In this document: positions 9,342 to 18,882 of the stretch, piece after piece | How positions within the stretch are numbered: position 1 is the first letter of the stretch | Layout: each line of letters starts with the position of its first letter | DNA from: Lachnospiraceae bacterium | Lineage (GTDB): Bacteria > Bacillota_A > Clostridia > Lachnospirales > Lachnospiraceae | Reading direction: 5' to 3' | Assembly (NCBI GenBank): GCA_900764695.1 | Contig: CAAFOY010000030.1 | Location: 77,337 to 141,336, forward strand | Length of the DNA stretch: 64,000 nucleotides | Notes under the pieces: generated by a model | The model's input: the letters and a program-made list of their open reading frames with translations, nothing else | What the model was told of the DNA's origin: nothing | Database searches by the model: none | Made by a program: the position numbers and the translations under genes

Positions 9342-9692
9342 ATGAGTAAACGTGCATATATTTTTTATTTACTGGTATTAATTATAGGTTTTGGAATTGC
9401 TTATGTATCAGGAATTAGATTTGGAACAAACAATAATGTAAATAAATACACCGAAAATAAGTCTATTAATACTAATTCATTAACAGATGAAAATTCTGAA
9501 GTAGAAGGTTATTGGATTATAGCTGTAGACAATAAATTAAAAGTTTACAAAAAAGACAAGAAAACAATCATGGCTGAAACAGATATAGATATTTCAGACT
9601 TTTCCTTAAAGGAAAAAAATATGTTACAAAACGGAGTTTATTACGAAAACGCAGAGGAGTTGTTTAAGTATCTTGAGTCAAATACCAGCTGA
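9342..9692 (+). CDS. Small membrane-anchored protein with BofC-like C-terminal domain
   Basis: 116 residues from the ATG at 9342, which has AAGGAG 9 bases upstream; an ATG at 9324 lies ahead of that ribosome site and is rejected. One N-terminal membrane segment (residues 5-25) and an Asn/Thr-rich linker precede a 60-residue domain reading GYWIIAVDNKLKVYKKDK...TDIDISDF...ELFKYLESNTS, which resembles the C-terminal domain of BofC, an inhibitor/regulator of intercompartment signalling in Bacillus sporulation. Here the domain faces outward on a single anchor. Similarity is by eye; the family call is tentative. Confidence 0.65.
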   Translation: MSKRAYIFYLLVLIIGFGIAYVSGIRFGTNNNVNKYTENKSINTNSLTDENSEVEGYWIIAVDNKLKVYKKDKKTIMAETDIDISDFSLKEKNMLQNGVYYENAEELFKYLESNTS

Positions 9693-9763
9693 TACTACAA
9701 TGCCTAACATATAAAGTTTGAAAATGAATATATAAAGATAACAATAAAAAATAAGGATGAAAT

Positions 9764-10981
9764 ATGGATGTAATAATAATAGGTGCCGGTGCTTCCGGAC
9801 TTATGGCTGCGATTACTGCTGCAAATCAGGGAGCAAAGGTTACTGTAATAGAACATGAAAATAAGCCGGGCAAGAAGATTCTTGTTACAGGTAATGGAAA
9901 ATGTAATATTACAAATACAAAAATGAATGAAGAGTGCTTTTATGGCAACAAAAATTTTATAAAAAATGTATTAGACAACTTTGGATATAAAGACACCATT
10001 GAATTTTTTATGTCACTGGGAATGAGAACTAAGGATAAGAACGGATATATTTATCCTGCAGGAGAACAGGCAGCAACAGTTCTTGAAATTTTAAGAATTA
10101 CCGCTGAAAATCTTGGGGTGAAAATTAAAACAAATAATAATGTTAAGTCTGTAAAATATAGTGATAGAAAGTTTTTGGTAGATATAGGAATTGAATTACA
10201 GTGTGATAAGCTTATTGTTGCCACTGGAGGAATGGCTGCTCCAAAAACAGGATCCACAGGATTAGGATATCCTTTGGCTGAACAGTTTGGTCATACAATT
10301 GTTGAAACAAAGCCTGCACTTACAGCTTTAATTACTGAAAAAGACTTACTTAATAAGGCGGCAGGTGTAAGAACAACAGCCAATATATGGTTTGAAAATA
10401 GTACCAGGGAAAAAGACGGAAATTCTAATGAGGCTAATAAATATTCTGAAACAGGGGAATTACAGATTACAGATTATGGCATATCCGGAATACCTGTTTT
10501 TAACATAAGCAGAATGGCCACTAAGGGAACATTAATACATATTGATTTTATTCCTGATTATTCAATAAATGACATTGTTGAATATTGGGCAAAAACATCT
10601 GATTACAATCCTAAAATTCAGTTAGGCACAGTAATGGATGGAATGTTAAATACAAAGATTACAGCAGTTATGCTAGAAAAAGCATGTATAAAATACGATT
10701 GTTTGCTTGGAGAGTTACATTTAGATGAAACACTTAATTTGCTTAAATTGTTAAAGGATTATCAGATTGTTGTAAATAAGCCAAGAGGTTTTAATTTTGC
10801 TCAGGTTACGGCTGGCGGAGTAAGCACGGAAGAGGTTAATAGTCTGACTATGGAATCAAAAAAACAACCGGGATTATATTTTGCAGGAGAAATACTTGAT
10901 GTAGATGGCATATGCGGAGGCTATAATTTACAGTTTGCCTGGGCAACAGGAGCTACTGCCGGAAGGAATTGTGTAGAATGA
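9764..10981 (+). CDS. HI0933/BaiN-family FAD-dependent oxidoreductase
   Basis: A 405-residue flavoprotein of the HI0933/YhiN/BaiN group. The Rossmann motif GAGASGLMAA is at residues 7-16, followed by the family's GKKILVTGNGKCNITN segment, and the C-terminal GGYNLQFAWATGATAG closes the FAD site. One member, BaiN of Clostridium scindens, was linked to bile acid metabolism, but most members have no proven substrate, so no reaction is assigned. Its TGA overlaps the ATG of the next FAD gene (ATGA), so the pair is translationally coupled. Confidence 0.88.
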   Translation: MDVIIIGAGASGLMAAITAANQGAKVTVIEHENKPGKKILVTGNGKCNITNTKMNEECFYGNKNFIKNVLDNFGYKDTIEFFMSLGMRTKDKNGYIYPAGEQAATVLEILRITAENLGVKIKTNNNVKSVKYSDRKFLVDIGIELQCDKLIVATGGMAAPKTGSTGLGYPLAEQFGHTIVETKPALTALITEKDLLNKAAGVRTTANIWFENSTREKDGNSNEANKYSETGELQITDYGISGIPVFNISRMATKGTLIHIDFIPDYSINDIVEYWAKTSDYNPKIQLGTVMDGMLNTKITAVMLEKACIKYDCLLGELHLDETLNLLKLLKDYQIVVNKPRGFNFAQVTAGGVSTEEVNSLTMESKKQPGLYFAGEILDVDGICGGYNLQFAWATGATAGRNCVE

Positions 10982-12570
10982 AATTTATAAAAGTATCAAA
11001 TATTAAAATTAACGTGGACGAAAGCGTGGATATAGCTTTCGAAAAAGCAATTAAGGAAGCAGGAATCAATAACAAAGACATTATTGAGCAAAAAATAGTT
11101 AAATATTCAATTGATGCAAGACATAAAGATAGTATTAAAAAGTTATATACAATAGGTTTTAAAATAAAAAAATATAACAAGAATAGGAAAAATGTTGTTG
11201 TCCTTGACAGGGAACCTGAATATGAATTTGTGCCAACAGGAACAGAAAAACTAAAAAACAGACCTGTTATTGTAGGCTTTGGCCCTGCAGGAATGTTTTG
11301 CGGATATATGCTTGCAATGTATGGTTACAAGCCAATTATTGTTGAAAGAGGAAGTAAGGTTGACCAAAGACTTAAGAAAATAGAAGAATTCTGGTCTACG
11401 GGAAAACTTGATGAAAATTCAAATGTGCAGTTTGGAGAAGGCGGTGCAGGAACCTTTTCAGATGGCAAATTAAATACGGGAATAAAGGATAAAGAAAACA
11501 GAATAAATTTAGTTTTGAAAACTTTTGTGGAAAATGGAGCAAAAGAAAATATTCTCTATGATGCAAAACCACACGTAGGCACGGACATACTTTCAGTTGT
11601 TGTAAAAAATATGCGTAAATATATTGAAAGTAAAGGCGGGACATTTTATTTTGACACTGAAATGACTGATTTTACAACAGAAAATAATGTTCTAAAGGCT
11701 GTTAAACTTAGCAATGGGGAAGAAATAGAAACAAATATTTGTGTACTTGCCATAGGGCATAGTGCAAGAGATACCTTTGAAATGATTTTCAATAAAGGCA
11801 TAAATATGGAACAGAAACCTTTTGCCATAGGTGTAAGAGTTGAACATCCTCAGGAAAAGATAAACAAAAGTCAGTACGGCTTTAGTGATAACCGTTTAGG
11901 AGCTGCAAGCTACAAACTTACATATAAAACGGACAACGGACGTGGAGTTTACTCTTTCTGTATGTGTCCCGGAGGATTTGTTGTAAATGCAGCTTCTGAA
12001 AAGGAAACATGCGTAGTTAACGGAATGAGTTATAGTAAGCGTGACAGCAGAAATGCCAACAGTGCCATTGTAACAACTGTAACACCACAGGATTATCCAT
12101 CAAAACATCCTTTGGCAGGAGTGGAATTTCAAAGAAAATTAGAGAGAAAAGCTTTTGCTGAAGGAAATGGAAATATTCCAATTCAAAGACTGGAAGATTT
12201 TAGAAACAATAAAAAAACAGAGGCACTTGGAAAAATCACCCCTGAAATAAAAGGAAAATATTCTTTTGGTAATTTAAATAATGTATTGCCTGAATATGTT
12301 TGTAAATCCATAAGTGATGCAATGGAATATTTTGAAAGAAAGATAGAGGGCTTTAATGACAATGACACAATAATGTCAGCAGTTGAAAGCAGAACATCAT
12401 CCCCTGTAAGAATAATAAGAGATGAAAATTACCAGTCAAATGTTAGGGGACTTATTCCTGCAGGCGAGGGCGCAGGATATGCGGGAGGAATAACATCTGC
12501 TGCAATAGACGGAATAAAAATATTTGAATTTATTGGCAAAAATTTTCACAAACCGGAAGATTTTTGTTAG
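10978..12570 (+). CDS. FAD-dependent dehydrogenase (COG2509 type)
   Basis: A 530-residue flavoprotein with a 90-residue N-terminal domain, the FAD-binding motif GFGPAGMFCGYMLA near residue 100, a glycine-rich GEGGAGTFSDGKLNTG segment and the C-terminal PAGEGAGYAGGITSAAIDG that places the flavin. This is the layout of COG2509 'uncharacterised FAD-dependent dehydrogenases'; the substrate is unknown. I use the ATG at 10978, with GGAAGGA upstream and a 4-base overlap with the preceding FAD gene, over a TTG at 10969. The last half contains the family's VNGMSYSKRDSRNANSA motif. Confidence 0.85.
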   Translation: MKFIKVSNIKINVDESVDIAFEKAIKEAGINNKDIIEQKIVKYSIDARHKDSIKKLYTIGFKIKKYNKNRKNVVVLDREPEYEFVPTGTEKLKNRPVIVGFGPAGMFCGYMLAMYGYKPIIVERGSKVDQRLKKIEEFWSTGKLDENSNVQFGEGGAGTFSDGKLNTGIKDKENRINLVLKTFVENGAKENILYDAKPHVGTDILSVVVKNMRKYIESKGGTFYFDTEMTDFTTENNVLKAVKLSNGEEIETNICVLAIGHSARDTFEMIFNKGINMEQKPFAIGVRVEHPQEKINKSQYGFSDNRLGAASYKLTYKTDNGRGVYSFCMCPGGFVVNAASEKETCVVNGMSYSKRDSRNANSAIVTTVTPQDYPSKHPLAGVEFQRKLERKAFAEGNGNIPIQRLEDFRNNKKTEALGKITPEIKGKYSFGNLNNVLPEYVCKSISDAMEYFERKIEGFNDNDTIMSAVESRTSSPVRIIRDENYQSNVRGLIPAGEGAGYAGGITSAAIDGIKIFEFIGKNFHKPEDFC

Positions 12571-12684
12571 GGCATAATAATGACTTTTTCGTGAAAATGT
12601 AGTATTATATAAAGATGTATTTTTCTTGTGTAAGGCAAGATATAAATGGAACGCATTAGAGAGAACTTAATTAAGGAGAGTTTA

Positions 12685-13869
12685 ATGAATATACGTTTTT
12701 TGGCACAGTCTGAATATTTTAATGGAATCCACATAAAGGATGACATTATTTTAGAAAAAGAATATGAACAGGGACGTTTTACAAATCTTCCAAGAGTCAG
12801 ATATTATCTGTATTATCTGGAAGAGAACGTAAGAAAGGAGGTTATGCCTCATTCTGAAAAGGTTGATGTATTTGAACTTACTGATTGTCAATATGAACCT
12901 GAATATCTTTATTTTACAGAAATAGATGATATGTTAGATGGCAGACAGACTTTCAATATTATTAAATATAATATTACGGATCATACTCATACAAAGATTA
13001 TTTCACTTAAAGATAATATGGAACTGTATCCTGACCAGAAGCAGATTAAGATTTTTATTTTGGATGACTCTAATTTGATTATTCAGAGAGCAACATTAAA
13101 AGAATTTGAATCAGGATATAAGGAATTTTTCAATTATTCTCATCTGCTTTTTAATTTTGTAAAGAACAAGAAGATTCCAATTAGCGATGAAAATATTGCT
13201 CATAACGGTATTGATTATATGTTTCCGTTTAATGAAACAAGCTGTGTAATGAAGACGGGAAATTCTTTATTTAAACATAACAGACATGATAGAATTTCAA
13301 AGGATGAGGCACCTGTTGAGTCACTTTATGTTATAAATATTCAGCAGTTTATAAGTGACTTACAGCTTGAACAGCCGAACCTTGTTTTAAGTGCAATTGA
13401 CCAGTCTTTTTATGATGCAACACTTATTCGTTCAAAAAAGATTGACAAATACTTAATATATTCAAAATATAATTATGATAAAAATGACGAAACAGTTATT
13501 TTTTACAATATTGAAACAAAGGAAAATTTTACTTGCATAAATAAGACAACTAAGGACCATTCCTTGCTGAAAAATGCGACGGTAATAGAGGGCATCCCAT
13601 ATATGATTACTGAAAATTCATCAGGAACCCAGTTCTTTAATCTTATTTCAAATGAAATTGATACAACTTATACGGATGAATATAAGATTCGATACATTAA
13701 CGATACAACAATTGTATCCACATTTATCGAAAAAAGTCTGTTTGGCAAGGAGAAAGAGTATGTAACAATACATAAGTATCCGTCAAAGAGAGTTATTGTT
13801 CAGGAGAAGGGGCAATATATAGGAGCAATTTCTTCGAACAACCAGACAACGTATATTTTCTTAAAATAA
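12685..13869 (+). CDS. Protein of unknown function, beta-rich
   Basis: I do not recognise this family. The predicted protein is about 394 residues, soluble, without signal peptide or membrane segment, rich in Tyr, Ile, Asn and Asp, with repeated short beta-type stretches (such as TFNIIKYNITD, ETVIFYNIETKENF, FFNLISNEID) spaced roughly every 45-60 residues, which suggests a beta-propeller-like fold. AAGGAG lies 6 bases before the ATG at 12685; an in-frame ATG at 12646 would add 13 residues but has only a weak site. A possible promoter (ATGACT, 17 bases, TATTAT ending at 12608) lies upstream. A DUF896 gene follows. Confidence 0.6.
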   Translation: MNIRFLAQSEYFNGIHIKDDIILEKEYEQGRFTNLPRVRYYLYYLEENVRKEVMPHSEKVDVFELTDCQYEPEYLYFTEIDDMLDGRQTFNIIKYNITDHTHTKIISLKDNMELYPDQKQIKIFILDDSNLIIQRATLKEFESGYKEFFNYSHLLFNFVKNKKIPISDENIAHNGIDYMFPFNETSCVMKTGNSLFKHNRHDRISKDEAPVESLYVINIQQFISDLQLEQPNLVLSAIDQSFYDATLIRSKKIDKYLIYSKYNYDKNDETVIFYNIETKENFTCINKTTKDHSLLKNATVIEGIPYMITENSSGTQFFNLISNEIDTTYTDEYKIRYINDTTIVSTFIEKSLFGKEKEYVTIHKYPSKRVIVQEKGQYIGAISSNNQTTYIFLK

Positions 13870-13891
13870 ATATAATGAAATGGAGAAAGCA

Positions 13892-14119
13892 ATGGATAAG
13901 TTAAAGATAGCAAGAATAAATGAATTATACAAAAAATCTAAAACAGAAGGTTTAACAGAGACAGAAAAGGAAGAGCAGAAACAGCTTCGTAATGAATATA
14001 GAATGGCCGTTATTAATAATCTTCACTCATCACTTAATAATGTAAGTATTGAAAATGAAGATGGAACAATAACAGAATTAAAAACAAAAGTAATAACAAA
14101 AGAGATTAGAAACAATTAA
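13892..14119 (+). CDS. DUF896 (UPF0291) small protein
   Basis: 75 residues from the ATG at 13892, with GGAG 6 bases upstream. The N-terminal helical hairpin reads KLKIARINELYKKSKTEGLT followed by ETEKEEQKQLRNEYRMAVINN, the DUF896/UPF0291 signature of B. subtilis YnzC, a small helical protein of unknown role. The Glu/Lys-rich tail beyond residue 50 is variable in the family. It lies 22 bases after the unknown gene and 12 bases before the 5-formyltetrahydrofolate gene. Confidence 0.85.
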   Translation: MDKLKIARINELYKKSKTEGLTETEKEEQKQLRNEYRMAVINNLHSSLNNVSIENEDGTITELKTKVITKEIRNN

Positions 14120-14131
14120 AAGGACGCTAAA

Positions 14132-14659
14132 ATGACAGATAAAAAGCAGCTTAGGAAAGAGCTTATTACAAAAAGAAAAAAAATGACTGATGAAGAATTC
14201 TCAAAGAAAAGTCTTCGTATATGTAACAGACTTTTAAATAATAGTCAGTATTTAAAAAGCAAAGTAATATATTGTTATTATAGTGTAAATAAAGAGGTTG
14301 ATTTATTGCCTTTTATAAAGCAGGCTTTAGAAGATGGAAAGATTATAGCTTTTCCTAAAGTAAAAGGACAAAATATGGACTTTTTTGAAGTCAAATCTTT
14401 AGAAGAATTAGAACCGGGATATTTTAATATTCCGGAGCCACCAGAAACCACCCCGGCTCCAAAAGGAGACTTGATTATTGTACCGGGAGTGGCTTTTTCT
14501 AAGAAAGGGGAAAGACTTGGATATGGTGGCGGCTTTTATGACCGTTTTTTGGAACATCATAAGATTTATACTATTGGAGTAGCATATGATTTTCAGATTA
14601 TGAACAGCCTGCCAACAGAAGAACACGACAGGAAACTTAACGAAATAATAAGCAACTAA
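14132..14659 (+). CDS. 5-formyltetrahydrofolate cyclo-ligase
   Basis: ATP-dependent enzyme that returns 5-formyl-THF to the folate pool as 5,10-methenyl-THF. The 175-residue protein has the N-terminal KKQLRKELITKRKKM helix and the C-terminal substrate/ATP loop PGVAFSKKGERLGYGGGFYD, which is the family's signature. Ends at a normal length. It stands just upstream of miaB with a 43-base gap, a common placement in Clostridia. Confidence 0.93.
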   Translation: MTDKKQLRKELITKRKKMTDEEFSKKSLRICNRLLNNSQYLKSKVIYCYYSVNKEVDLLPFIKQALEDGKIIAFPKVKGQNMDFFEVKSLEELEPGYFNIPEPPETTPAPKGDLIIVPGVAFSKKGERLGYGGGFYDRFLEHHKIYTIGVAYDFQIMNSLPTEEHDRKLNEIISN

Positions 14660-14702
14660 AATAATTGTATTAGATATAAAAAAATAGTAATAGGAGAGAA
14701 AC

Positions 14703-16109
14703 ATGAGTTTTACCAACGAAACAGACAAGCAGAAATACTATATAGAAAAGTGCAGGGAACTTATTGCAGCCAAGGAACAGAAACTTGGAAGAAAGTTAAC
14801 TGCCTGTGTTGTAACATTCGGATGTCAGATGAATTTTAAGGATTCAGAGAAATTAATGGGAATTTTAAGCCAGATAGGATATCAGGAAACAGATGATGAA
14901 CATGCTGATCTTGTTTTATACAACACATGTACAGTAAGAGAGAATGCCAATCTTAAGATTTATGGCAGATTAGGTTATTTATCTAAAATAAAAGAGAAAA
15001 ATCCTGAAATGATCATTGGTTTATGTGGTTGTATGATGCAGGAACCACAGGTTGTTGAAAAGCTAAATAAAAGTTATAGATTTGTGGACATTATTTTTGG
15101 AACACATAATGTTTTCCAGTTAGCTGAACTTTTATATGACAGATTAATTGGAGGACATAGGATTGAGGATATTTGGGATGGAACAACAGATATAGTTGAA
15201 GACCTTCCAACAATAAGAAAATATGACTTTAAATCAGGTGTAAATATTATGTATGGATGTAATAACTTCTGCAGTTACTGTATTGTTCCATATGTAAGAG
15301 GAAGGGAAAGAAGCCGTAATCCTGAAGACATTGTTAAGGAAGTTGAAGAACTTGTATCTAACGGTGTTGTTGAAGTAATGCTTTTAGGACAGAATGTTAA
15401 CTCTTATGGTAAGACTTTGGATAATCCTATTTCATTTGCCAAGCTTCTTGAAATGGTTGAACAGGTAGAAGGTCTTGAAAGAATCAGATTTATGACTTCT
15501 CATCCAAAGGATTTGTCAGATGAATTAATAGAAGTTATGGCAAAATCAAAAAAAATTTGTAAACAGATGCATCTTCCTCTTCAGTCAGGAAGCAGCAGAT
15601 TGTTAAAGATAATGAACAGACATTATGACAAGGAACAGTATCTTACTTTAGTTGACAAATTAAGAGCGGCTATTCCTGACATTGGAATTTCAACAGATAT
15701 TATTGTTGGTTTTCCGGGAGAAACAGATGAAGACTTTGAGGAAACTCTTGATGTTGTAAGAAAAGCAAGATACGACTCAGCATTTACATTTATTTATTCA
15801 AAGCGTTCAGGTACACCTGCGGCTACAATGCCTGATCAGGTTCCTGAAGATGTAGTAAAAGAGAGATTTGACAGACTTTTAAATCTTGTAAATGAGATTT
15901 CAAGGGAGAAAACTAAACATTTAGAAGGAACTGTACAATCAGTTCTTGTTGAGGAATTAAATAAGAAGATTCCGGGATATGTAACAGGTAGATTAAGCAA
16001 CAACAGTGTTGTTCATTTTGAAGGTTGTAAGGAACTTATTGGAAAAATAGTAGACGTTAATTTAAAAGAGGCAAAAGGCTTCTATTATATGGGAGAAATG
16101 GTGAAATAA
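14703..16109 (+). CDS. miaB: tRNA-2-methylthio-N6-dimethylallyladenosine synthase MiaB
   Basis: Radical SAM methylthiotransferase that adds the ms2 group to i6A37 in tRNAs reading UNN codons. The N-terminal UPF0004 domain carries the second cluster (TFGCQMN and the later Cys residues), the radical SAM motif CxxxCxxC is at C186, C190 and C193, and a TRAM domain ends the 468-residue protein. GGAGAG precedes the ATG. miaA, which makes the i6A substrate, lies 5 kb downstream in the same block, with mutS and mutL between. Confidence 0.96.
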   Translation: MSFTNETDKQKYYIEKCRELIAAKEQKLGRKLTACVVTFGCQMNFKDSEKLMGILSQIGYQETDDEHADLVLYNTCTVRENANLKIYGRLGYLSKIKEKNPEMIIGLCGCMMQEPQVVEKLNKSYRFVDIIFGTHNVFQLAELLYDRLIGGHRIEDIWDGTTDIVEDLPTIRKYDFKSGVNIMYGCNNFCSYCIVPYVRGRERSRNPEDIVKEVEELVSNGVVEVMLLGQNVNSYGKTLDNPISFAKLLEMVEQVEGLERIRFMTSHPKDLSDELIEVMAKSKKICKQMHLPLQSGSSRLLKIMNRHYDKEQYLTLVDKLRAAIPDIGISTDIIVGFPGETDEDFEETLDVVRKARYDSAFTFIYSKRSGTPAATMPDQVPEDVVKERFDRLLNLVNEISREKTKHLEGTVQSVLVEELNKKIPGYVTGRLSNNSVVHFEGCKELIGKIVDVNLKEAKGFYYMGEMVK

Positions 16110-16110
16110 A

Positions 16111-18804
16111 ATGGCTTTACCAAAAATGATGCAGGATGTATGGGATAATCATCTTGATTCCCTTACGCCAATGATGAAAATGTATTTAGAAACGAAGAAA
16201 CAGCATGATGATTGCATAATTTTCTATAGATTAGGTGATTTCTATGAAATGTTTTTTGATGATGCTACAACTGCTTCTAAGGAAATGGAAATTACATTAA
16301 CTGGAAAAAGCTGTGGTTTGGAAGAAAGAGCACCAATGTGTGGTGTTCCGTATCATGCAGTTGATTCATATATTAACCGACTTGTAACAAAAGGATATAA
16401 GGTTTGTATAGTTGAACAGACCGAGGATCCGGCACAGGCTAAGGGACTTGTAAAACGTGAAGTTGTGAGAATCGTTACACCGGGTACTAATCTTAACACT
16501 GCTGCAATGGATGAGGGGAGAAATAATTACATTATGTCCATAGCATATATAGGCGGTAAGTTTGGGATTTCCATAGCTGATGTTACAACAGGTGATTATT
16601 ATGTTACGGAAGTTACAACTGAAAGAAATGTAGTTGATGAAATTAATAAGTTTATGCCAAGCGAAATAATATGCAATCATTCATTTTTGATGAGTGGTAT
16701 GGATATAGATGATTTAAAAGACCGACTTTCAATTTCAGTTTTTGAATTGGAAGAATGGTATTTTGATGAAGAAATCTGTAGTGATGTTTTAAAAGAACAC
16801 TTTGGAATGGTTGATTTGGCAGGACTTGGAATTTCAAATATGAGCCTTGGAATCATTGCTTCAGGTTCACTTCTTAAGTATTTATATGAAACACAGAAAA
16901 ATTCCCTGTCACATATGACTAAGCTTATTCCTTATTCAACAAGTACATTTATGATTCTTGATACTTCAACAAGAAGAAATTTGGAATTATGCGAAACATT
17001 AAGAGAGAAGCAAAAGAAAGGTTCTCTGCTTTGGGTTTTGGATAAAACAAAAACGGCGATGGGAGCAAGAACTTTAAGAAATTATATTGAACAGCCTCTT
17101 ATTTCAAAAGAAGAAATTATAAACAGACAGAAAGTTATTGAAGAATTAAACAAGTCTATGATTACAAGAGATGAGTTAAGAGAATATCTTGCACCGATTT
17201 ATGACTTGGAAAGACTTTTAAGCAAGATTTCTTACCGCTCAGCCAATCCTAGAGATTTAATTGCTTTTAAAACATCTCTTTCAATGTTGCCACATATTAA
17301 GAATATAATAATGGATTTCAAATCTCCATTGTTTAAAGATATATATAACAGATTAGATGTTCTTGAAGATATTACAACGCTTATAAGTGAGTCAATTATG
17401 GATGATCCACCAATTAATATTAAGGAAGGTGGAATTATAAGAACAGGCTATAATGAAGAAATTGACAGATTAAGAAATGCAAAAACAGAAGGTAAAACCT
17501 GGCTTGCAGAAATGGAAGCGTCTGAGAAGGAAAGTACAGGCATTAAGAACCTTAAAATTAAATATAATAAAGTTTTTGGATATTACATAGAGGTTTCTAA
17601 TTCCTTTAAGGACCAAGTTCCTGATTATTATGTAAGAAAACAGACTTTAACTAACGCAGAAAGATATACAACTGACAAGTTAAAAGAACTTGAAGATGTT
17701 ATTATGGGGGCTGAGGACAAGTTATTCTCTTTGGAATACAATATTTTTACTGCAATTAGAGATGAAATATTTAATCAGATTAACAGAATTCAGCAAACAG
17801 CAAAAGCTGTTGCCCAGATTGATGTTTTTGCATCTCTTGCATTTGTGGCTGACAGAAATCATTATGTTAAGCCTAAAATAAATGAAAAAGGTGTTATAGA
17901 TATTAAGGACGGCAGACATCCTGTTGTTGAAAAAATGATGCCTGACAATACATTTATTGCTAATAATACATTTCTTGACATGAATAATAACAGACTTGCA
18001 ATTATAACAGGCCCTAACATGGCAGGAAAGTCTACATATATGCGTCAGACAGCATTAATTGTTCTTATGGCCCAGATTGGTTCTTTTGTTCCTGCAAAAT
18101 ATGCAAATATATCAATATGCGATAAGATTTTTACAAGAGTAGGTGCATCAGATGACTTGGCAAGTGGTCAGAGTACATTTATGGTAGAAATGACAGAAGT
18201 TGCAAATATACTTAGAAATGCTACAGCCAACAGCCTTCTTATTTTGGATGAAATAGGTCGTGGCACAAGTACTTTTGACGGTTTAAGTATTGCCTGGGCT
18301 GTTGTTGAGCATATTTGCGATAAAAAATTATTAGGTGCAAAAACATTATTTGCCACACATTATCACGAACTTACAGAACTTGAAGGAACTTTACCGGGAG
18401 TGAACAACTATTGTATAAGTGTTAAGGAACAGGGAGATGATATTGTTTTCTTAAGAAAAATTGTGGCTGGTGGCGCTGATAAGAGTTATGGCATTCAGGT
18501 TGCAAAACTTGCAGGTGTACCTGAGTCTGTTTTAAACAGAGCAAAGGAACTTGTTAATGAATTAAGCAATGCTGACATAACTGTTAAGGCTAAAGAGATT
18601 GCAGCAAATCTTCAACCGGGAAATAATGTTCTTCCTACTATAAATGACGATTTAGAAGCTCATCAGATGACGTTGTTTGATACAGTAAGGGAAGATGATA
18701 TTATAAAGGAATTACAGGAAATAGACCTTGGAACCATGACACCTATTGATGGGTTGAATTATTTATATAAACTTCAAAACCAGCTAAAAAACAGATGGCA
18801 GTAA
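16111..18804 (+). CDS. mutS: DNA mismatch repair protein MutS
   Basis: Mismatch recognition ATPase, 897 residues. The mismatch-binding FYEMF motif occurs in the N-terminal domain (RLGDFYEMFF), the ATPase has Walker A GPNMAGKST at 634-642 and Walker B LLILDEIGRGTST, and a C-terminal helix-loop domain follows. The start at 16111 is one base after the miaB stop, so translation is probably coupled. A MALPKMMQDVWDNHLD extension of some 17 residues precedes the usual start region (LTPMMKMY). Confidence 0.97.
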   Translation: MALPKMMQDVWDNHLDSLTPMMKMYLETKKQHDDCIIFYRLGDFYEMFFDDATTASKEMEITLTGKSCGLEERAPMCGVPYHAVDSYINRLVTKGYKVCIVEQTEDPAQAKGLVKREVVRIVTPGTNLNTAAMDEGRNNYIMSIAYIGGKFGISIADVTTGDYYVTEVTTERNVVDEINKFMPSEIICNHSFLMSGMDIDDLKDRLSISVFELEEWYFDEEICSDVLKEHFGMVDLAGLGISNMSLGIIASGSLLKYLYETQKNSLSHMTKLIPYSTSTFMILDTSTRRNLELCETLREKQKKGSLLWVLDKTKTAMGARTLRNYIEQPLISKEEIINRQKVIEELNKSMITRDELREYLAPIYDLERLLSKISYRSANPRDLIAFKTSLSMLPHIKNIIMDFKSPLFKDIYNRLDVLEDITTLISESIMDDPPINIKEGGIIRTGYNEEIDRLRNAKTEGKTWLAEMEASEKESTGIKNLKIKYNKVFGYYIEVSNSFKDQVPDYYVRKQTLTNAERYTTDKLKELEDVIMGAEDKLFSLEYNIFTAIRDEIFNQINRIQQTAKAVAQIDVFASLAFVADRNHYVKPKINEKGVIDIKDGRHPVVEKMMPDNTFIANNTFLDMNNNRLAIITGPNMAGKSTYMRQTALIVLMAQIGSFVPAKYANISICDKIFTRVGASDDLASGQSTFMVEMTEVANILRNATANSLLILDEIGRGTSTFDGLSIAWAVVEHICDKKLLGAKTLFATHYHELTELEGTLPGVNNYCISVKEQGDDIVFLRKIVAGGADKSYGIQVAKLAGVPESVLNRAKELVNELSNADITVKAKEIAANLQPGNNVLPTINDDLEAHQMTLFDTVREDDIIKELQEIDLGTMTPIDGLNYLYKLQNQLKNRWQ

Positions 18805-18882
18805 TAATAACTAATCAGACAGTATAAGAGTAAAGTTGGAACAAGGACAGGATAAAGGCTAAGATTAAGTAGGAGACAAGGT

